A stretch of 64,000 bases of DNA from Faecalibacterium sp. An122 (GTDB taxonomy: Bacteria > Bacillota > Clostridia > Oscillospirales > Ruminococcaceae): positions 310,001 through 374,000 of the forward strand of contig NZ_NFLL01000001.1 in the NCBI RefSeq assembly GCF_002160895.1. Reading direction: 5' to 3'. Made by a program: the position numbers and the translations under genes. This document shows, one piece after another, positions 34,997-44,273 of the stretch. Within the stretch, counting starts at the first letter, position 1. Each line of letters begins with the position of its first letter. The notes beneath the pieces were generated by a model. That model was not told the DNA's origin. It did no database searches and saw only the letters and a program-made list of their open reading frames with translations.

Positions 34997-35872
34997 ATGA
35001 AAGCCGTCAAAAAAGCTGTCATTCCTGCGGCCGGTCTGGGCACGCGGGTGCTGCCCGCCACCAAAGCCATGCCCAAGGGAATGCTGCCCATTGTAGACAA
35101 GCCCGCCATCCAGTATTTGGTGGAGGAGGCGGTCCGCTCCGGCATCACCGACATCCTGATTATTCTCAGCCGCGGCCAGACCATCATCGAAGATCACTTC
35201 GACCGCAGCCCCGAGCTGGAGGCCAAACTGGCTGCCCCCGGCAAGGAAAAAATGCTGGAGGAATGCCTCGGCATTGCCAACCTGGCCAACATCTATTTTG
35301 TCCGCCAGAAGCAGACCCTCGGTCTGGGCCACGCCGTAAGCATGGCGCAGCCCTTCACCGGAGACGATCCCTTTGTAGTCATCTATGGCGACGATGTCAT
35401 CGTGGGCGAAGACCCCGTCTGTGCCCAGCTGATCCGCGCCTATGAGGCCTTTGGCCGTCCGGCTGCCGGCGTCTCGGCAGTGCCCTGGGAGGATGTGAGC
35501 CGCTATTGCAGCCTCAAGACCACCCCCATCCGGGACAACTACTTCTTTGTGGACGACATGATCGAGAAGCCCAAAAAGGGCCAGGAGTTCAGCAACTACT
35601 CCATTCTCGGCCGGGTGCTGCTGACTCCCGAGATCTATCCCCTGCTGGCGGCCACCAAGCCGGGCGCCGGCGGCGAAATCCAGCTGACCGACGCCATGGC
35701 TGAATTCGCCCGCACCAAGGGCGGCATGACCGCCGTGGAATTCACCGGCAAGCATTACGACATGGGCAACAAGCTCTGTGTGGTGCAGGCCCAGGTGGAA
35801 ATGGCCCTTCAGCACCCCGAAATTGGCGAGGCCTTCCGGGCCTACCTCAAGGAGTTCTGCAAGACCCTGTGA
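34997..35872 (+). CDS. galU: UTP-glucose-1-phosphate uridylyltransferase
   Basis: Makes UDP-glucose from UTP and glucose 1-phosphate for polysaccharide synthesis and the Leloir pathway. 291 residues; nucleotide-binding start VIPAAGLGTRVLPATKAMPKG split at residues 8-28, metal site YGDDVIVG, and the GGEIQLTDA motif. AAGGAGG precedes the ATG. Galactokinase is encoded 2 kb away, but on the other strand and with its own regulator. Confidence 0.96.
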   Translation: MKAVKKAVIPAAGLGTRVLPATKAMPKGMLPIVDKPAIQYLVEEAVRSGITDILIILSRGQTIIEDHFDRSPELEAKLAAPGKEKMLEECLGIANLANIYFVRQKQTLGLGHAVSMAQPFTGDDPFVVIYGDDVIVGEDPVCAQLIRAYEAFGRPAAGVSAVPWEDVSRYCSLKTTPIRDNYFFVDDMIEKPKKGQEFSNYSILGRVLLTPEIYPLLAATKPGAGGEIQLTDAMAEFARTKGGMTAVEFTGKHYDMGNKLCVVQAQVEMALQHPEIGEAFRAYLKEFCKTL

Positions 35873-35897
35873 GTGCCTGATTCTGTCGCAGATAGAC

Positions 35898-35932
35898 AAA
35901 GCCCATCCCCGGGTCAGGGGATGGGCTTTTTT
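35898..35932 (+). terminator. Terminator after galU
   Basis: AAAGCCCATCCCC, 6-nt loop, GGGGATGGGCTTTTTT: perfect stem and T-run. Confidence 0.95.
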
Positions 35933-35951
35933 GCTGTCACTGCAAGCCACA

Positions 35952-35985
35952 GAAAAACGCCGCCCATCGTAAAACGGGCGGCGTT
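35952..35985 (-). terminator. Terminator after rpsR
   Basis: AACGCCGCCC, 10-nt loop, GGGCGGCGTT with TTTT on the minus strand. Confidence 0.9.
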
Positions 35986-36028
35986 CATTGCTGATTTGCT
36001 GATTGTTTTGAACTGGGGTTGTGAGCGA

Positions 36029-36286
36029 TTAGTCGCTGACGTAGGGCATCAGAGCAACGTGACGAGCACGCTTGATGGCCACGGTCAGGGCGCGCTGATG
36101 ATAAGCGCAGGTGCCGGTCACACGGCGGGGAATGATCTTTGCACGCTCAGAAACATACTTGCGCAGGCGAGCAACATCCTTGTAATCGATCTCGTCAATA
36201 CGATCGACGCAGAAGCTGCAGACCTTCTTGCGGCCGCGGCGCACGGGACGTGCGGGGCGAGAGCCTTCGTTCTTCTCAAAAGCCAT
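36029..36286 (-). CDS. rpsR: 30S ribosomal protein S18
   Basis: 85 residues; binds S6 on the platform of the small subunit. Typical segments are [16 protein letters not shown] and [37 protein letters not shown]. The zinc-type cysteines of the C+ form are partly present (CSFC). Last gene of rpsF-ssb-rpsR. Confidence 0.97.
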   Translation of the reverse strand: MAFEKNEGSRPARPVRRGRKKVCSFCVDRIDEIDYKDVARLRKYVSERAKIIPRRVTGTCAYHQRALTVAIKRARHVALMPYVSD

Positions 36287-36330
36287 TGCTGGTTTACCTC
36301 CTGTTTGAATTTTTCAGTCGAGATGGACGC

Positions 36331-36810
36331 TCAGAACGGCAGATCGTCGCTGTCGTCGATGACGGCGAAGTCATCGGTATCCCCTGCCGAATAGCTGGGG
36401 ACCGCCTCAATGGAGGACGGACGGGCAGACGGAGCGTTCGAGCGGGGCTGGCTGGCAGGATATGCCGAGCCGCCTCCATTGGTTCCGGAGTTCTTGGGGC
36501 CGCCAAAGTTGATGTTGTTGGCCACGATCTCCACACCAGTGCGGTTGTTGCCGCTCTTGTCCTGGTACTGACGGGTCTGGATGCTGCCCTCAATGATGAT
36601 CAGGCTGCCCTTCTGGAAGTATTTGCAGACGAAATCCGCCTGCTGGCGCCAGGCCACAACGTCCAGAAAATCGGTCTGACGCTGCTCACTCTGACGAGAG
36701 TAGCTGCGGTCGCATGCGATGCGGAACCGCGCCAGATTGATCCCGTTGGTGGTGGTGCGAAGCTCGGGGTCCGCCACCAGGCGGCCCATGATGACAACAA
36801 CATTCAACAT
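36331..36810 (-). CDS. ssb: Single-stranded DNA-binding protein
   Basis: 159 residues: an OB fold (MLNVVVIMGRLVADPEL to about 105), a Gly/Ser/Pro linker and the acidic interaction tip DDSDDLPF that recruits repair proteins. The start at 36810 is chosen because AAGGAG lies 9 bases upstream; the longer frame to 36855 overlaps rpsF. Classical S6-SSB-S18 order. Confidence 0.96.
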   Translation of the reverse strand: MLNVVVIMGRLVADPELRTTTNGINLARFRIACDRSYSRQSEQRQTDFLDVVAWRQQADFVCKYFQKGSLIIIEGSIQTRQYQDKSGNNRTGVEIVANNINFGGPKNSGTNGGGSAYPASQPRSNAPSARPSSIEAVPSYSAGDTDDFAVIDDSDDLPF

Positions 36811-36838
36811 AAGACAGGACTCCTTGTACCCGGTGGAA

Positions 36839-37123
36839 TTAGTCTTCCTTTGCAACGATCAGAGAGCGCATGACACCCTCGGTGATCTTGTACACACGGT
36901 CCAGCTCGGCGGGGAAGTCGGGCTCGCTGGTGAAGTTAATCACAGTGTAGACGCCCTCGTTCTCGTCGTTGATGGGGTATGCCAGACGGCGCTTGCCCCA
37001 CTCGTCGATGGAATCGATCGTGCCGTTGGCCTCGATCAGGGTCTTGAACTTACCGACCAGAGCGGCGGTAGCCTCCTCGTCGAGGGTGGCGGTGGTAATC
37101 AGCATGGTTTCGTACTTTGCCAT
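36839..37123 (-). CDS. rpsF: 30S ribosomal protein S6
   Basis: 94 residues (MAKYETMLITT, RLAYPINDENEGVYTVINF). The start at 37123 has AAAGGAGG 8 bases upstream. The leader of about 95 bases holds CCCCGCGAAAG with CTTTTGCGG. S6-S18 operons of many bacteria are autoregulated through such a leader; a model search would be needed to confirm it. Confidence 0.96.
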   Translation of the reverse strand: MAKYETMLITTATLDEEATAALVGKFKTLIEANGTIDSIDEWGKRRLAYPINDENEGVYTVINFTSEPDFPAELDRVYKITEGVMRSLIVAKED

Positions 37124-37219
37124 TTTTGTGCACCTCCTTTTGGACTTAAGGGCCTCCAATGAGGCCAAGGATCCGCAAAAGACCTTCTTTCGCGGGGCCG
37201 TCTTTACAGACAGCAACTT

Positions 37220-37248
37220 ATTATACCAAGCTCAGGACAAATTGTCAA
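37220..37248 (-). promoter_or_regulatory. rpsF promoter, consensus boxes
   Basis: TTGACA (37,243-37,248), 17 bases, TATAAT (37,220-37,225) on the minus strand, a perfect sigma-A consensus. The -35 box contains the TGA stop codon of the upstream GNAT gene. Confidence 0.9.
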
Positions 37249-37808
37249 TCACAATTTTCGGATTTTTGGGAATTATTTAAATCAATCCAATAGCGCTCCA
37301 GTTCTTCATCCCGGCCCGGCACAAAGACGGTGGATTCATAGACTCCGCCGTTGGCCAGAATGGTCTTTCGGCTGCCCACATTGTCGGTCCGGCAGCTGAT
37401 CAGAACCTTTTCCAGGCCGATCTGCCGGCAAAACGGCAGGGTGTCCCGCAGCATCCGGGCGGCGTAGCCTTTCCTCCGCTCGGAGGGGCGGACCGAGTAG
37501 CCGATATGCCCGCCATAGGCGGCCAGAAAGCCATTGAACCTGTGCCGCACCTGGATGGTGCCCACCATCTTCCCATCCTCCGGCCGAATGTACAAAAACT
37601 GGGTGGAGCGCACCCAGTCCACCCCTTCCGGCAAGGGTCCATCGGTGTCCCAGGCCTGGCAGTAACGAACCCAGTCCATGGGGTCTTCCATCCGGCGCAG
37701 CGGACCGCAGCCATCCATCCGGCTGCCGGCGTCCAGGCATTCCCGGCGAAAGTCAGCGATGGCCTCAGCATACTCCGGAGCCGGCCGCACCAAAAGCATG
37801 GATTTCAT
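37245..37808 (-). CDS. GNAT-family N-acetyltransferase
   Basis: 187 residues; acetyl-CoA binding motif region GGHIGYSVRPSERRKGYAARM is typical of the fold, followed by the ILANGGVYES segment near the end. The substrate is not evident. The start at 37808 follows GGGGAGAAG. Its stop lies inside the rpsF -35 box. Confidence 0.85.
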   Translation of the reverse strand: MKSMLLVRPAPEYAEAIADFRRECLDAGSRMDGCGPLRRMEDPMDWVRYCQAWDTDGPLPEGVDWVRSTQFLYIRPEDGKMVGTIQVRHRFNGFLAAYGGHIGYSVRPSERRKGYAARMLRDTLPFCRQIGLEKVLISCRTDNVGSRKTILANGGVYESTVFVPGRDEELERYWIDLNNSQKSENCD

Positions 37809-37908
37809 CTTCTCCCCTCCCCTGTACGGTCCATTCTAACAGACCACGCCGCAAAAAGCAAGCCCCGCGCCAAAACGCAGGGCTCCCCTTCTTTATAAAT
37901 AGGATATC

Positions 37909-39201
37909 TCAGAGCACACGGCCCGCCCCCTGTTCCCGCAGGGTGAGCAGATGGCAGCTGCCCGGGCCAAAAACGCCCTCCATGGCTGCACAATAGCGCT
38001 CCAGGCACTCTCTGGGCACAAAGGCCTGAATGGTGCCGGCAAAGCCGCCTCCCTGCATCCGCCATGCCCCGCCGGTTCCTTCCAGCAGATGCTGACTCAG
38101 GGCCAGGGCCACCGACAGCTCCTGCCGGGCGGGCGTGGAAGCACAGTAGACGTTCTGACACAGGGCAAATGAGGCATGGCCGCTCTCCCCCACCAAATGC
38201 AGAAAGCGGCCGAACTGCCCGGCCCGCAACGCGCGGTCCTCGGCCAGGGTACGGGCGTTTTCCTCAAAGAAATGCATCGCCCGCAGGCAGGCCCGGTCTC
38301 CACAGGCTGCCCGCACCTCGGGCAGCCGGGCCCAAAATTCCGCTTCCCGCACTTCGCCCAGCACGTTGCAGCCAAAGCAGGCAGCCACTGCTTCCATCTC
38401 ATGGCGGATGGCGGCAAATTCTGCGGTCAATTCGCTGTGACTGCCCCGGGTATCGGTGACACAAAGCACCATTCCGTCCGGCATCTGGCCTTTGGCCCGC
38501 AGTTTCTCCACCCGGGGCAACGCGGGATCTTCAAAGTCCGCAAAGATGACGCCGCCCAGAGCGCTGGCCAGCTGATCCAGCATCCCGCTGGGCTTGCCGA
38601 AATAGATATTCTCTGCATACTGTCCCAGCCGTGCCACCTGAATGGGGGTCAGGCCGCAGTCAAATTCCTCGTTCATCATGGCGCCCATCGCCATTTCAAA
38701 GGCCGCCGAGCTGGACAGTCCCGAGCCCCGCAGCACATCGCTGGTAGTATAGGCGTCGTAGCCGCCCACCTGCTTTCCCTGGGTGCGGAACCCTTCCGCC
38801 AGGCCGCGGATCAGGCTGGCCGAATGGGTGGACTCCGACGCCTGGGGATTGGGCTCATCCAGATCCACCACGTCCAGCTTGTTGAAGCCCCAGGACTTGA
38901 CCCGGATATAGTTATCCTCGTTCCGGGCCACCACCCCAACCAGGTCCAGGTTCACCGCCGCCGCCAGGCCATAGCCGTGCTGATGATCGGTGTGATTGCC
39001 TCCCAGCTCAGCCCGGCCGGGCGCCGTGTACAAATGCACCTGCCGTCCCGGGCCAAAATAGCGCTCAAAGTCCGTCAGCGCCGCGCACCAGCGCGCTCGC
39101 TGCCGGGCCAGTACCGCCTCCGACGAACCATACAAGGTCCGCAGAAGATCGTCCCACACGCCCGCCGCTATTTCCTGCCGCCTCTGTGCGCTTGTCGCCA
39201 T
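37909..39201 (-). CDS. galK: Galactokinase (GHMP family)
   Basis: Phosphorylates galactose, the first committed step of the Leloir pathway. 430 residues: galactose-binding signature APGRAELGGNHTDHQHG, ATP loop LRGSGLSSSAAFE, and GGGFAGTIQAFVP near the end. The form is slightly divergent from E. coli GalK (AELGGNHTD in place of NLIGEHTD), as in several gut Clostridia, so a related sugar cannot be excluded. Divergent from the AraC regulator. Confidence 0.88.
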   Translation of the reverse strand: MATSAQRRQEIAAGVWDDLLRTLYGSSEAVLARQRARWCAALTDFERYFGPGRQVHLYTAPGRAELGGNHTDHQHGYGLAAAVNLDLVGVVARNEDNYIRVKSWGFNKLDVVDLDEPNPQASESTHSASLIRGLAEGFRTQGKQVGGYDAYTTSDVLRGSGLSSSAAFEMAMGAMMNEEFDCGLTPIQVARLGQYAENIYFGKPSGMLDQLASALGGVIFADFEDPALPRVEKLRAKGQMPDGMVLCVTDTRGSHSELTAEFAAIRHEMEAVAACFGCNVLGEVREAEFWARLPEVRAACGDRACLRAMHFFEENARTLAEDRALRAGQFGRFLHLVGESGHASFALCQNVYCASTPARQELSVALALSQHLLEGTGGAWRMQGGGFAGTIQAFVPRECLERYCAAMEGVFGPGSCHLLTLREQGAGRVL

Positions 39202-39328
39202 ATGTACCCCCTATCTACGCATCTCACCGTGAAGGCCCGGACGAAAAGCCAGGCCGCAGACCGACTACTTGGATGCAGTGCCTGGCCCAAACAAAAACAA
39301 CCGGGCCAGGCCCCGGGATCTTGCCTCT

Positions 39329-39357
39329 ATTGTAGCTTACATGGCGGACATTTGCAA
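39329..39357 (-). promoter_or_regulatory. galK promoter
   Basis: TTGCAA (39,352-39,357), 17 bases, TACAAT (39,329-39,334) on the minus strand, about 130 bases before the start. The intergenic 39,202-39,498 holds no gene and carries both divergent promoters. Confidence 0.65.
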
Positions 39358-39418
39358 TTTTATCCGATATCGGGGACATATTTTCGGCGTCAGGTCCAAA
39401 GATTCAGATGTACTTTTG

Positions 39419-39448
39419 TTGAATTTGCGCTGTCATCTATGGTATACT
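39419..39448 (+). promoter_or_regulatory. araC-family regulator promoter
   Basis: TTGAAT (39,419-39,424), 18 bases, TATACT (39,443-39,448), 50 bases upstream of the start. Confidence 0.6.
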
Positions 39449-39498
39449 GGTATCATAACCCATCGGCGCGGTCGTTCCGCCCAAAAAGGAGGCTCCCT

Positions 39499-40365
39499 AT
39501 GCCGGAAGTTTACAAGCAGTCGTTTAAACAAAATTATACCAACAACGTGGATCTTTCCGTCTTTAACTGCGGCTTGGAGCGCTGTGCACCGGGCCATACC
39601 TGGGGGCCCGGCATCCGGGACCACTACCTGATCCACCTGATTCTGGCGGGCAAGGGGACCTTCCAGACCGGCGGAAAAACCTGGGAACTCAGCCCCGGCG
39701 ACATGTTTTTTGTCCAGCCCAACCAGCTGAACACCTACACCGCCGACATCCAGCAGCCCTGGGAATACTGCTGGGTGGGCTTCAACGGCATCAGTGCTCA
39801 CAAGCTGGCCGCGCTGCTGCCCTTCTCGGACGAGCAGCCGGTGCACCATACCCAGCACCCGGAGGAAATGTACAGCGCGCTGGACAATATTTTCCGGGCC
39901 CGCGGGATGCGGGTGCAGGACGAGACGGCCATGGTGGGCTATCTGTACCTTTTCATCGCCGCCCTGATGGAGGAAACCAGCGAGCGCAAGCCCCACAACA
40001 CCAACTCCTCCAGCCAGTATGTCCTGAATGCCATCAAGTACATCCAGTTCAACTATTCCCATGATATTTCCATTGACGACGTAGCCAAGAGCGTGGGTGT
40101 TTCCCGCAGCCATCTCTACCGTGTCTTTATGAGCAACGTGGGCAAAAGCCCCATCGACTACCTGACCGAATACCGCATCAATGAGGCCTGCAAGCTGCTG
40201 CGGGCGGGCACCTTATCCATCGCCGAAGTGGCTATTTCGGTGGGATTTTTCGATCAGTTCTATTTCTCGCGGGTGTTCAAGCGTGCCAAAGGCGTGCCGC
40301 CCAGCAAGTATCTGGCCGCACAGCAGGCAGAGGCCCAGTCCTCTGAGACCACCGATCCCGAATAA
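39499..40365 (+). CDS. AraC-family transcriptional regulator
   Basis: 288 residues: an N-terminal cupin-like sensor (HLILAGKGTFQTGGKTWELS, GDMFFVQPNQ) and a C-terminal pair of helix-turn-helix motifs (ISIDDVAKSVGVSRSHLYRVF and LSIAEVAISVGFFDQFYFSR). Divergent from galK, so it is the likely regulator of galactose use, with a sugar as ligand; this is inferred from position. AAAGGAGG precedes the ATG. rlmD follows after 27 bases. Confidence 0.9.
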   Translation: MPEVYKQSFKQNYTNNVDLSVFNCGLERCAPGHTWGPGIRDHYLIHLILAGKGTFQTGGKTWELSPGDMFFVQPNQLNTYTADIQQPWEYCWVGFNGISAHKLAALLPFSDEQPVHHTQHPEEMYSALDNIFRARGMRVQDETAMVGYLYLFIAALMEETSERKPHNTNSSSQYVLNAIKYIQFNYSHDISIDDVAKSVGVSRSHLYRVFMSNVGKSPIDYLTEYRINEACKLLRAGTLSIAEVAISVGFFDQFYFSRVFKRAKGVPPSKYLAAQQAEAQSSETTDPE

Positions 40366-40392
40366 CCGCGTTCAGCCGCCCTAGGAGGAACC

Positions 40393-42036
40393 ATGCCTTT
40401 ACAGAAAAATCAAATCATCACACTGTCCATCGAGCGGCTGTCCGGCGACGGCAGCGGCGTCGGCCATTGGGAGGGCGAAGCGGTTTTCGTGCCGAACACC
40501 GCTCCCGGCGACATCATCCGCGCACGAATCGTCAAAGACTGCAAACGGTATGCCTTCGGCATTGTGGAGAGCATCGAAACCGCCTCTCCCGACCGCATCC
40601 CGGTGGACTGCCCTGTGGCAGGGCCCTGCGGCGGGTGCAGCCTGCGGCACCTGAGTTATCAGGCGGAACTCAAGGCCAAGGAGGCCTCGGTAGCGGATGC
40701 GTTCCGCCGGATTGGCGGGCTGGATGTCCCCATCCAGCCCATTCTCCCCTCTCCCGAAGTGGACCGCTACCGCAACAAGGTACAGTATCCGGTAGGCCGC
40801 GACAAAAACGGGCATCTGTGCATCGGCTTTTATGCCGGGCGCAGTCACCGCATCGTTCCCTGTGAGGACTGCAAACTGCAGCCTTCTGTCCTCAACGAAA
40901 TCGGCCGCACCCTGTGCAGCCTGCTGGAACAGTACGGCATCCAGCCCTACGATGAAGAAACCGGCAAAGGCCTGGTCCGCCACATCTTCCTGCGGCGCGG
41001 CGCCCACAGCGGCCAGATCATGGTTTGTCTAGTCTGCACCCGGCCCAAACTGCCCCACACCGACGAGATGGTGGAACAGCTTTGCGGCCGTTTTGCAGAT
41101 ATCGCCACGATTCTCATCAACGTCAACCGCGAAAAGACCAATGTGATCCTCGGCCTTGAGAATCACATTTTGTATGGGCCGGGCTACATTGAGGACACTT
41201 TGTGTCAGGTTCCGGTCCAGCTGGGGCCCCTTTCCTTCTATCAAGTCAATACCCCCGGCGCCGAGCAGCTCTACGCCGTGGCTGCCGCCTATGCCTCCCC
41301 CACCCCGGAGGATCTGCTTCTGGATCTCTACTGCGGCATGGGTACCATCGGCTTGTCCATGGCCGACCGCTGTCGGGAGCTGATCGGCGTTGAAATCATC
41401 CCCGAAGCCATCGAGAGTGCCAAAACCAACGCCGCCCGCATGGGTGCCGCCATTGCCGCCAAAAGCCGCTTTTTCTGCGGCGACGCCGGTGAAGCGGCCA
41501 GCCGCCTGGCCACCGAAGGGCTGGCCCCCGATATTATTGTTGTAGACCCTCCCCGCAAGGGCTGCGACCAGGCCACCCTGTCGGCCATCGTCCAGATGTC
41601 TCCCCGGCGTCTGGTCTACGTGAGCTGCAACCCCGCCACCGCTGCCCGCGACGCCGCCATTCTGGCTCAGTCCGGCTACCAGGTAGAAAAAGTGCAGCCG
41701 GTGGATATGTTCCCCAGGACGGGGCACGTGGAGACGGTAATTTCCCTTTCCCAACGAAACCCGGATGATCATATTGAGTTCAGCATCGAGCTGGACAATC
41801 TGGACACCACTCCTACGGAGACCAAAGCCACCTATCAGGCCATCAAAAACTACGTCAAGGAGCAGACCGGCCTGAACGTCACTCCCCTGTACATCGCCCA
41901 GGTCAAGCAGAAGTGTGGGATCACCGAGCGGGAGTGCTACAACAAGCCCAAGTCGGAGAATTCCAAGCAGCCCCAGTGCCCGCCGGAAAAGGAGAAGGCT
42001 ATTCGGGAAGCGCTGAAGCACTTTCAGATGATTTAA
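40393..42036 (+). CDS. rlmD: 23S rRNA (uracil-C5)-methyltransferase, RlmD type
   Basis: 547 residues. An N-terminal TRAM domain (1-60), an iron-sulfur cluster site (CPVAGPCGGCS and CEDCK), and the SAM-dependent domain with LLLDLYCGMGTIGLS, VVDPPRKGCD and the catalytic Cys in VSCNPATAARD. The last 90 or so residues (from about 455) are an extension found in clostridial members, starting after VETVISLSQRN. RlmD and RlmCD cannot be separated by eye, so the target may be U747 and/or U1939. Confidence 0.9.
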   Translation: MPLQKNQIITLSIERLSGDGSGVGHWEGEAVFVPNTAPGDIIRARIVKDCKRYAFGIVESIETASPDRIPVDCPVAGPCGGCSLRHLSYQAELKAKEASVADAFRRIGGLDVPIQPILPSPEVDRYRNKVQYPVGRDKNGHLCIGFYAGRSHRIVPCEDCKLQPSVLNEIGRTLCSLLEQYGIQPYDEETGKGLVRHIFLRRGAHSGQIMVCLVCTRPKLPHTDEMVEQLCGRFADIATILINVNREKTNVILGLENHILYGPGYIEDTLCQVPVQLGPLSFYQVNTPGAEQLYAVAAAYASPTPEDLLLDLYCGMGTIGLSMADRCRELIGVEIIPEAIESAKTNAARMGAAIAAKSRFFCGDAGEAASRLATEGLAPDIIVVDPPRKGCDQATLSAIVQMSPRRLVYVSCNPATAARDAAILAQSGYQVEKVQPVDMFPRTGHVETVISLSQRNPDDHIEFSIELDNLDTTPTETKATYQAIKNYVKEQTGLNVTPLYIAQVKQKCGITERECYNKPKSENSKQPQCPPEKEKAIREALKHFQMI

Positions 42037-42052
42037 CGGCACATTTCAAAGC

Positions 42053-42103
42053 AAAGCGTCTGTGAACCCTTCCACTCTTACAGGGTATTTCACAGGCGCT
42101 TTG
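42053..42103 (+). terminator. Terminator after rlmD
   Basis: AAAGCGTCTGTGAA and TTCACAGGCGCTTT form a 14-bp stem with one wobble pair; the T-run is short. It marks the end of the core-genome composition. Confidence 0.7.
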
Positions 42104-42314
42104 TTGCTATGGAGGGATTCTTCCCTAATCTCACAGTATACGAGAGCCAGTGATATAAAAACTTGTACTCTTATCAGGGGCCTTGTTGACTTGATATCCA
42201 AAAGATATATCTACACTCAAGGCGTGATCGTAAAGCAATCCCATTTATGTCTCGTTATCCATGCTATAGTAAAACTGTTTCATAAAAACTGACACTATAA
42301 GAAAGGAACGCTCT
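42104..42314 (+). other. AT-rich junction between core genome and defence island
   Basis: No gene is seen. An extended -10 (TGC-TATAGT near 42,265) lies about 45 bases before the 103-residue gene. Base composition changes from GC-rich to AT-rich here. Confidence 0.4.
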
Positions 42315-42626
42315 ATGACTCATCTTGAAAACCGCTTTGAACAGGAAATGCTCACCATTTACTTCCTCGCCAAAAAAGAGTGCGGCTACAATGCCACAAG
42401 GTTTCTGCAATTGGTCAGCGAAAAAGGCGGCCTAGCTGCAGCAAAGCAACTGATCCGAAAAGAAGGCGGCACGGAAGGATTTGCCACTTTGTGGGAACAT
42501 CACCGTCTGGATTTATCTGTTGAGGCCCACGTGCTCAAACCGGAATATGCGGATCTTTTCACCGAAGAAGAGCGCCGTATCTGCCAGGAACGCCTGGCAC
42601 AATTCGGTTATAGGCCTGAGCTGTAA
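42315..42626 (+). CDS. Uncharacterised 103-residue protein ahead of hsdM
   Basis: Mostly helical, charged, with no membrane segment. Notable stretches are EMLTIYFLAKKECGYNATRF and LSVEAHVLKPEYADLFTEEE. I do not recognise a named family, though the look is of a conserved small protein and not a random frame. AAAGGA lies 8 bases upstream of the ATG. It is 150 bases upstream of the type I restriction operon on the same strand. It may be an associated regulator or an unrelated island gene. Confidence 0.6.
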   Translation: MTHLENRFEQEMLTIYFLAKKECGYNATRFLQLVSEKGGLAAAKQLIRKEGGTEGFATLWEHHRLDLSVEAHVLKPEYADLFTEEERRICQERLAQFGYRPEL

Positions 42627-42776
42627 AGCCGTTGAACTTGAATTTATATTATATAAAAGGGCCTCGTATGCTTGACAGTCCATCAAATCCTTTTTACACT
42701 ATAAATATAGTCCGATTAAAACCGGGCCGCGGCTGCTGTACAGCCTACATCTGATACCACGACAAGGAGTCAATTT

Positions 42777-44273
42777 ATGCTTGAAAATGAACTGAAAAAC
42801 AAAATCAACAGTCTCTGGGAAATCTTCTGGACAGGCGGTATTACCAACCCCCTGGATGTCGTGGAACAGATGACCTATTTGATGTTTATTCACGATCTGG
42901 ACGCATCCGACAACCAGCGCGCCAAAGAAAGCGCCATGCTGGGCCTGCCTCACAAAAGCATTTTTGACGGTGAGGTTACCATCGGAGAACGGACCATTCC
43001 CGGCAATCAGCTGAAATGGTCGGTGTTTCATGATTTTCCCGCCGCACAAATGTACAGCGTCATGCAGGAATGGGTCTTCCCTTTTATTAAGGGTCTGCAT
43101 TCCGACAAGGACAGCGCCTATGCCAAATACATGGGGGATGCCATTTTCAAAATCCCCACGCCCCTGATGTTGGATAAAATTGTCACCGCCATGGACGGCA
43201 TCTATGAGGAATCCCATCAGGTTCAGAATGCCGATGTGCGGGGCGATATTTACGAATATCTGCTATCCAAGCTGTCCACCGCCGGCGTCAATGGCCAGTT
43301 CCGTACGCCGCGCCATATCATCCGCATGATGGTGGAAATGATGGCCCCTCAGCCGGATGAGATCATTTGCGACCCTGCCTGCGGCACCAGCGGCTTTTTG
43401 GTGGAGGCCGGCGCCTATCTCAAAGCGGAACACAAGGCCGATATCTTCTATGACCGTGCTAAAAAGGATCATTACATGAATCATATGTTCCATGGCTACG
43501 ACATGGACCGCACCATGCTGCGGATCGGCGCCATGAACATGATGACCCACGGCATTGATAACCCGTCCATTGAGTACCGGGACAGTCTGTCCGATCAGAA
43601 CACCGACCGGGAAGCCTATTCCCTGATTCTGGCCAATCCCCCTTTCAAGGGCAGCCTGGATGCCGATATCGTCTCGGCGGACCTGCTCAAGCTCTGCAAA
43701 ACCAAAAAGACCGAGCTGCTGTTCCTGGCACTGTTTCTCCGTATGCTCAAGGTGGGCGGCCGGTGCGCCTGCATTGTGCCGGACGGCGTGCTGTTCGGTT
43801 CCTCCACCGCCCACAAGGCCATCCGCAAGGAAATCGTCGAAAATCACCGTCTGGAGGCGGTGATTTCGATGCCCAGCGGCGTTTTCAAGCCCTATGCAGG
43901 GGTGTCCACCGCCGTTCTGGTGTTCACCAAGACCGGCCACGGCGGCACGGATGACGTTTGGTTCTACGATATGAAGGCCGACGGTTTCTCGCTGGACGAC
44001 AAGCGCACCGAGACCAAAGAGAATGACATCCCCGACATTGTCCAGCGGTTCCACAACCTGGCGGAGGAGCAGAACCGCGCCCGCACCGAGCAGTCGTTCC
44101 TGGTGTCCAAGGCGGAGATTGCCGCCAACGGCTACGACCTGTCCATCAACAAGTACAAGCAGGTGGAGTATGTGCCGGTGGAGTATCCCTCGACGGCCGA
44201 AATCATGGCCGACCTGCACGAGTTGGAAATGGACATCACCGCCGGACTGGCAGAACTGGAGGGGATGCTGTGA
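42777..44273 (+). CDS. hsdM: Type I restriction-modification system, DNA methyltransferase subunit
   Basis: N6-adenine methyltransferase subunit of the HsdM2S modification complex. 498 residues: an N-terminal HsdM_N helical domain, SAM-binding motif DPACGTSGFLVEAG from residue 199, and the catalytic NPPF at residues 287-290. AAGGAG precedes the ATG. Overlap with hsdS is one base (TGATG), a tightly coupled pair. Confidence 0.95.
   Translation: MLENELKNKINSLWEIFWTGGITNPLDVVEQMTYLMFIHDLDASDNQRAKESAMLGLPHKSIFDGEVTIGERTIPGNQLKWSVFHDFPAAQMYSVMQEWVFPFIKGLHSDKDSAYAKYMGDAIFKIPTPLMLDKIVTAMDGIYEESHQVQNADVRGDIYEYLLSKLSTAGVNGQFRTPRHIIRMMVEMMAPQPDEIICDPACGTSGFLVEAGAYLKAEHKADIFYDRAKKDHYMNHMFHGYDMDRTMLRIGAMNMMTHGIDNPSIEYRDSLSDQNTDREAYSLILANPPFKGSLDADIVSADLLKLCKTKKTELLFLALFLRMLKVGGRCACIVPDGVLFGSSTAHKAIRKEIVENHRLEAVISMPSGVFKPYAGVSTAVLVFTKTGHGGTDDVWFYDMKADGFSLDDKRTETKENDIPDIVQRFHNLAEEQNRARTEQSFLVSKAEIAANGYDLSINKYKQVEYVPVEYPSTAEIMADLHELEMDITAGLAELEGML

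Noticed and set aside
42104-42314. Integration site or integrase remnant at the start of the defence island
   Set aside because: No recombinase fragment, tRNA end or direct repeat with the region after 52.9 kb could be recognised, so the restriction island cannot be shown to be part of the mobilizable element.
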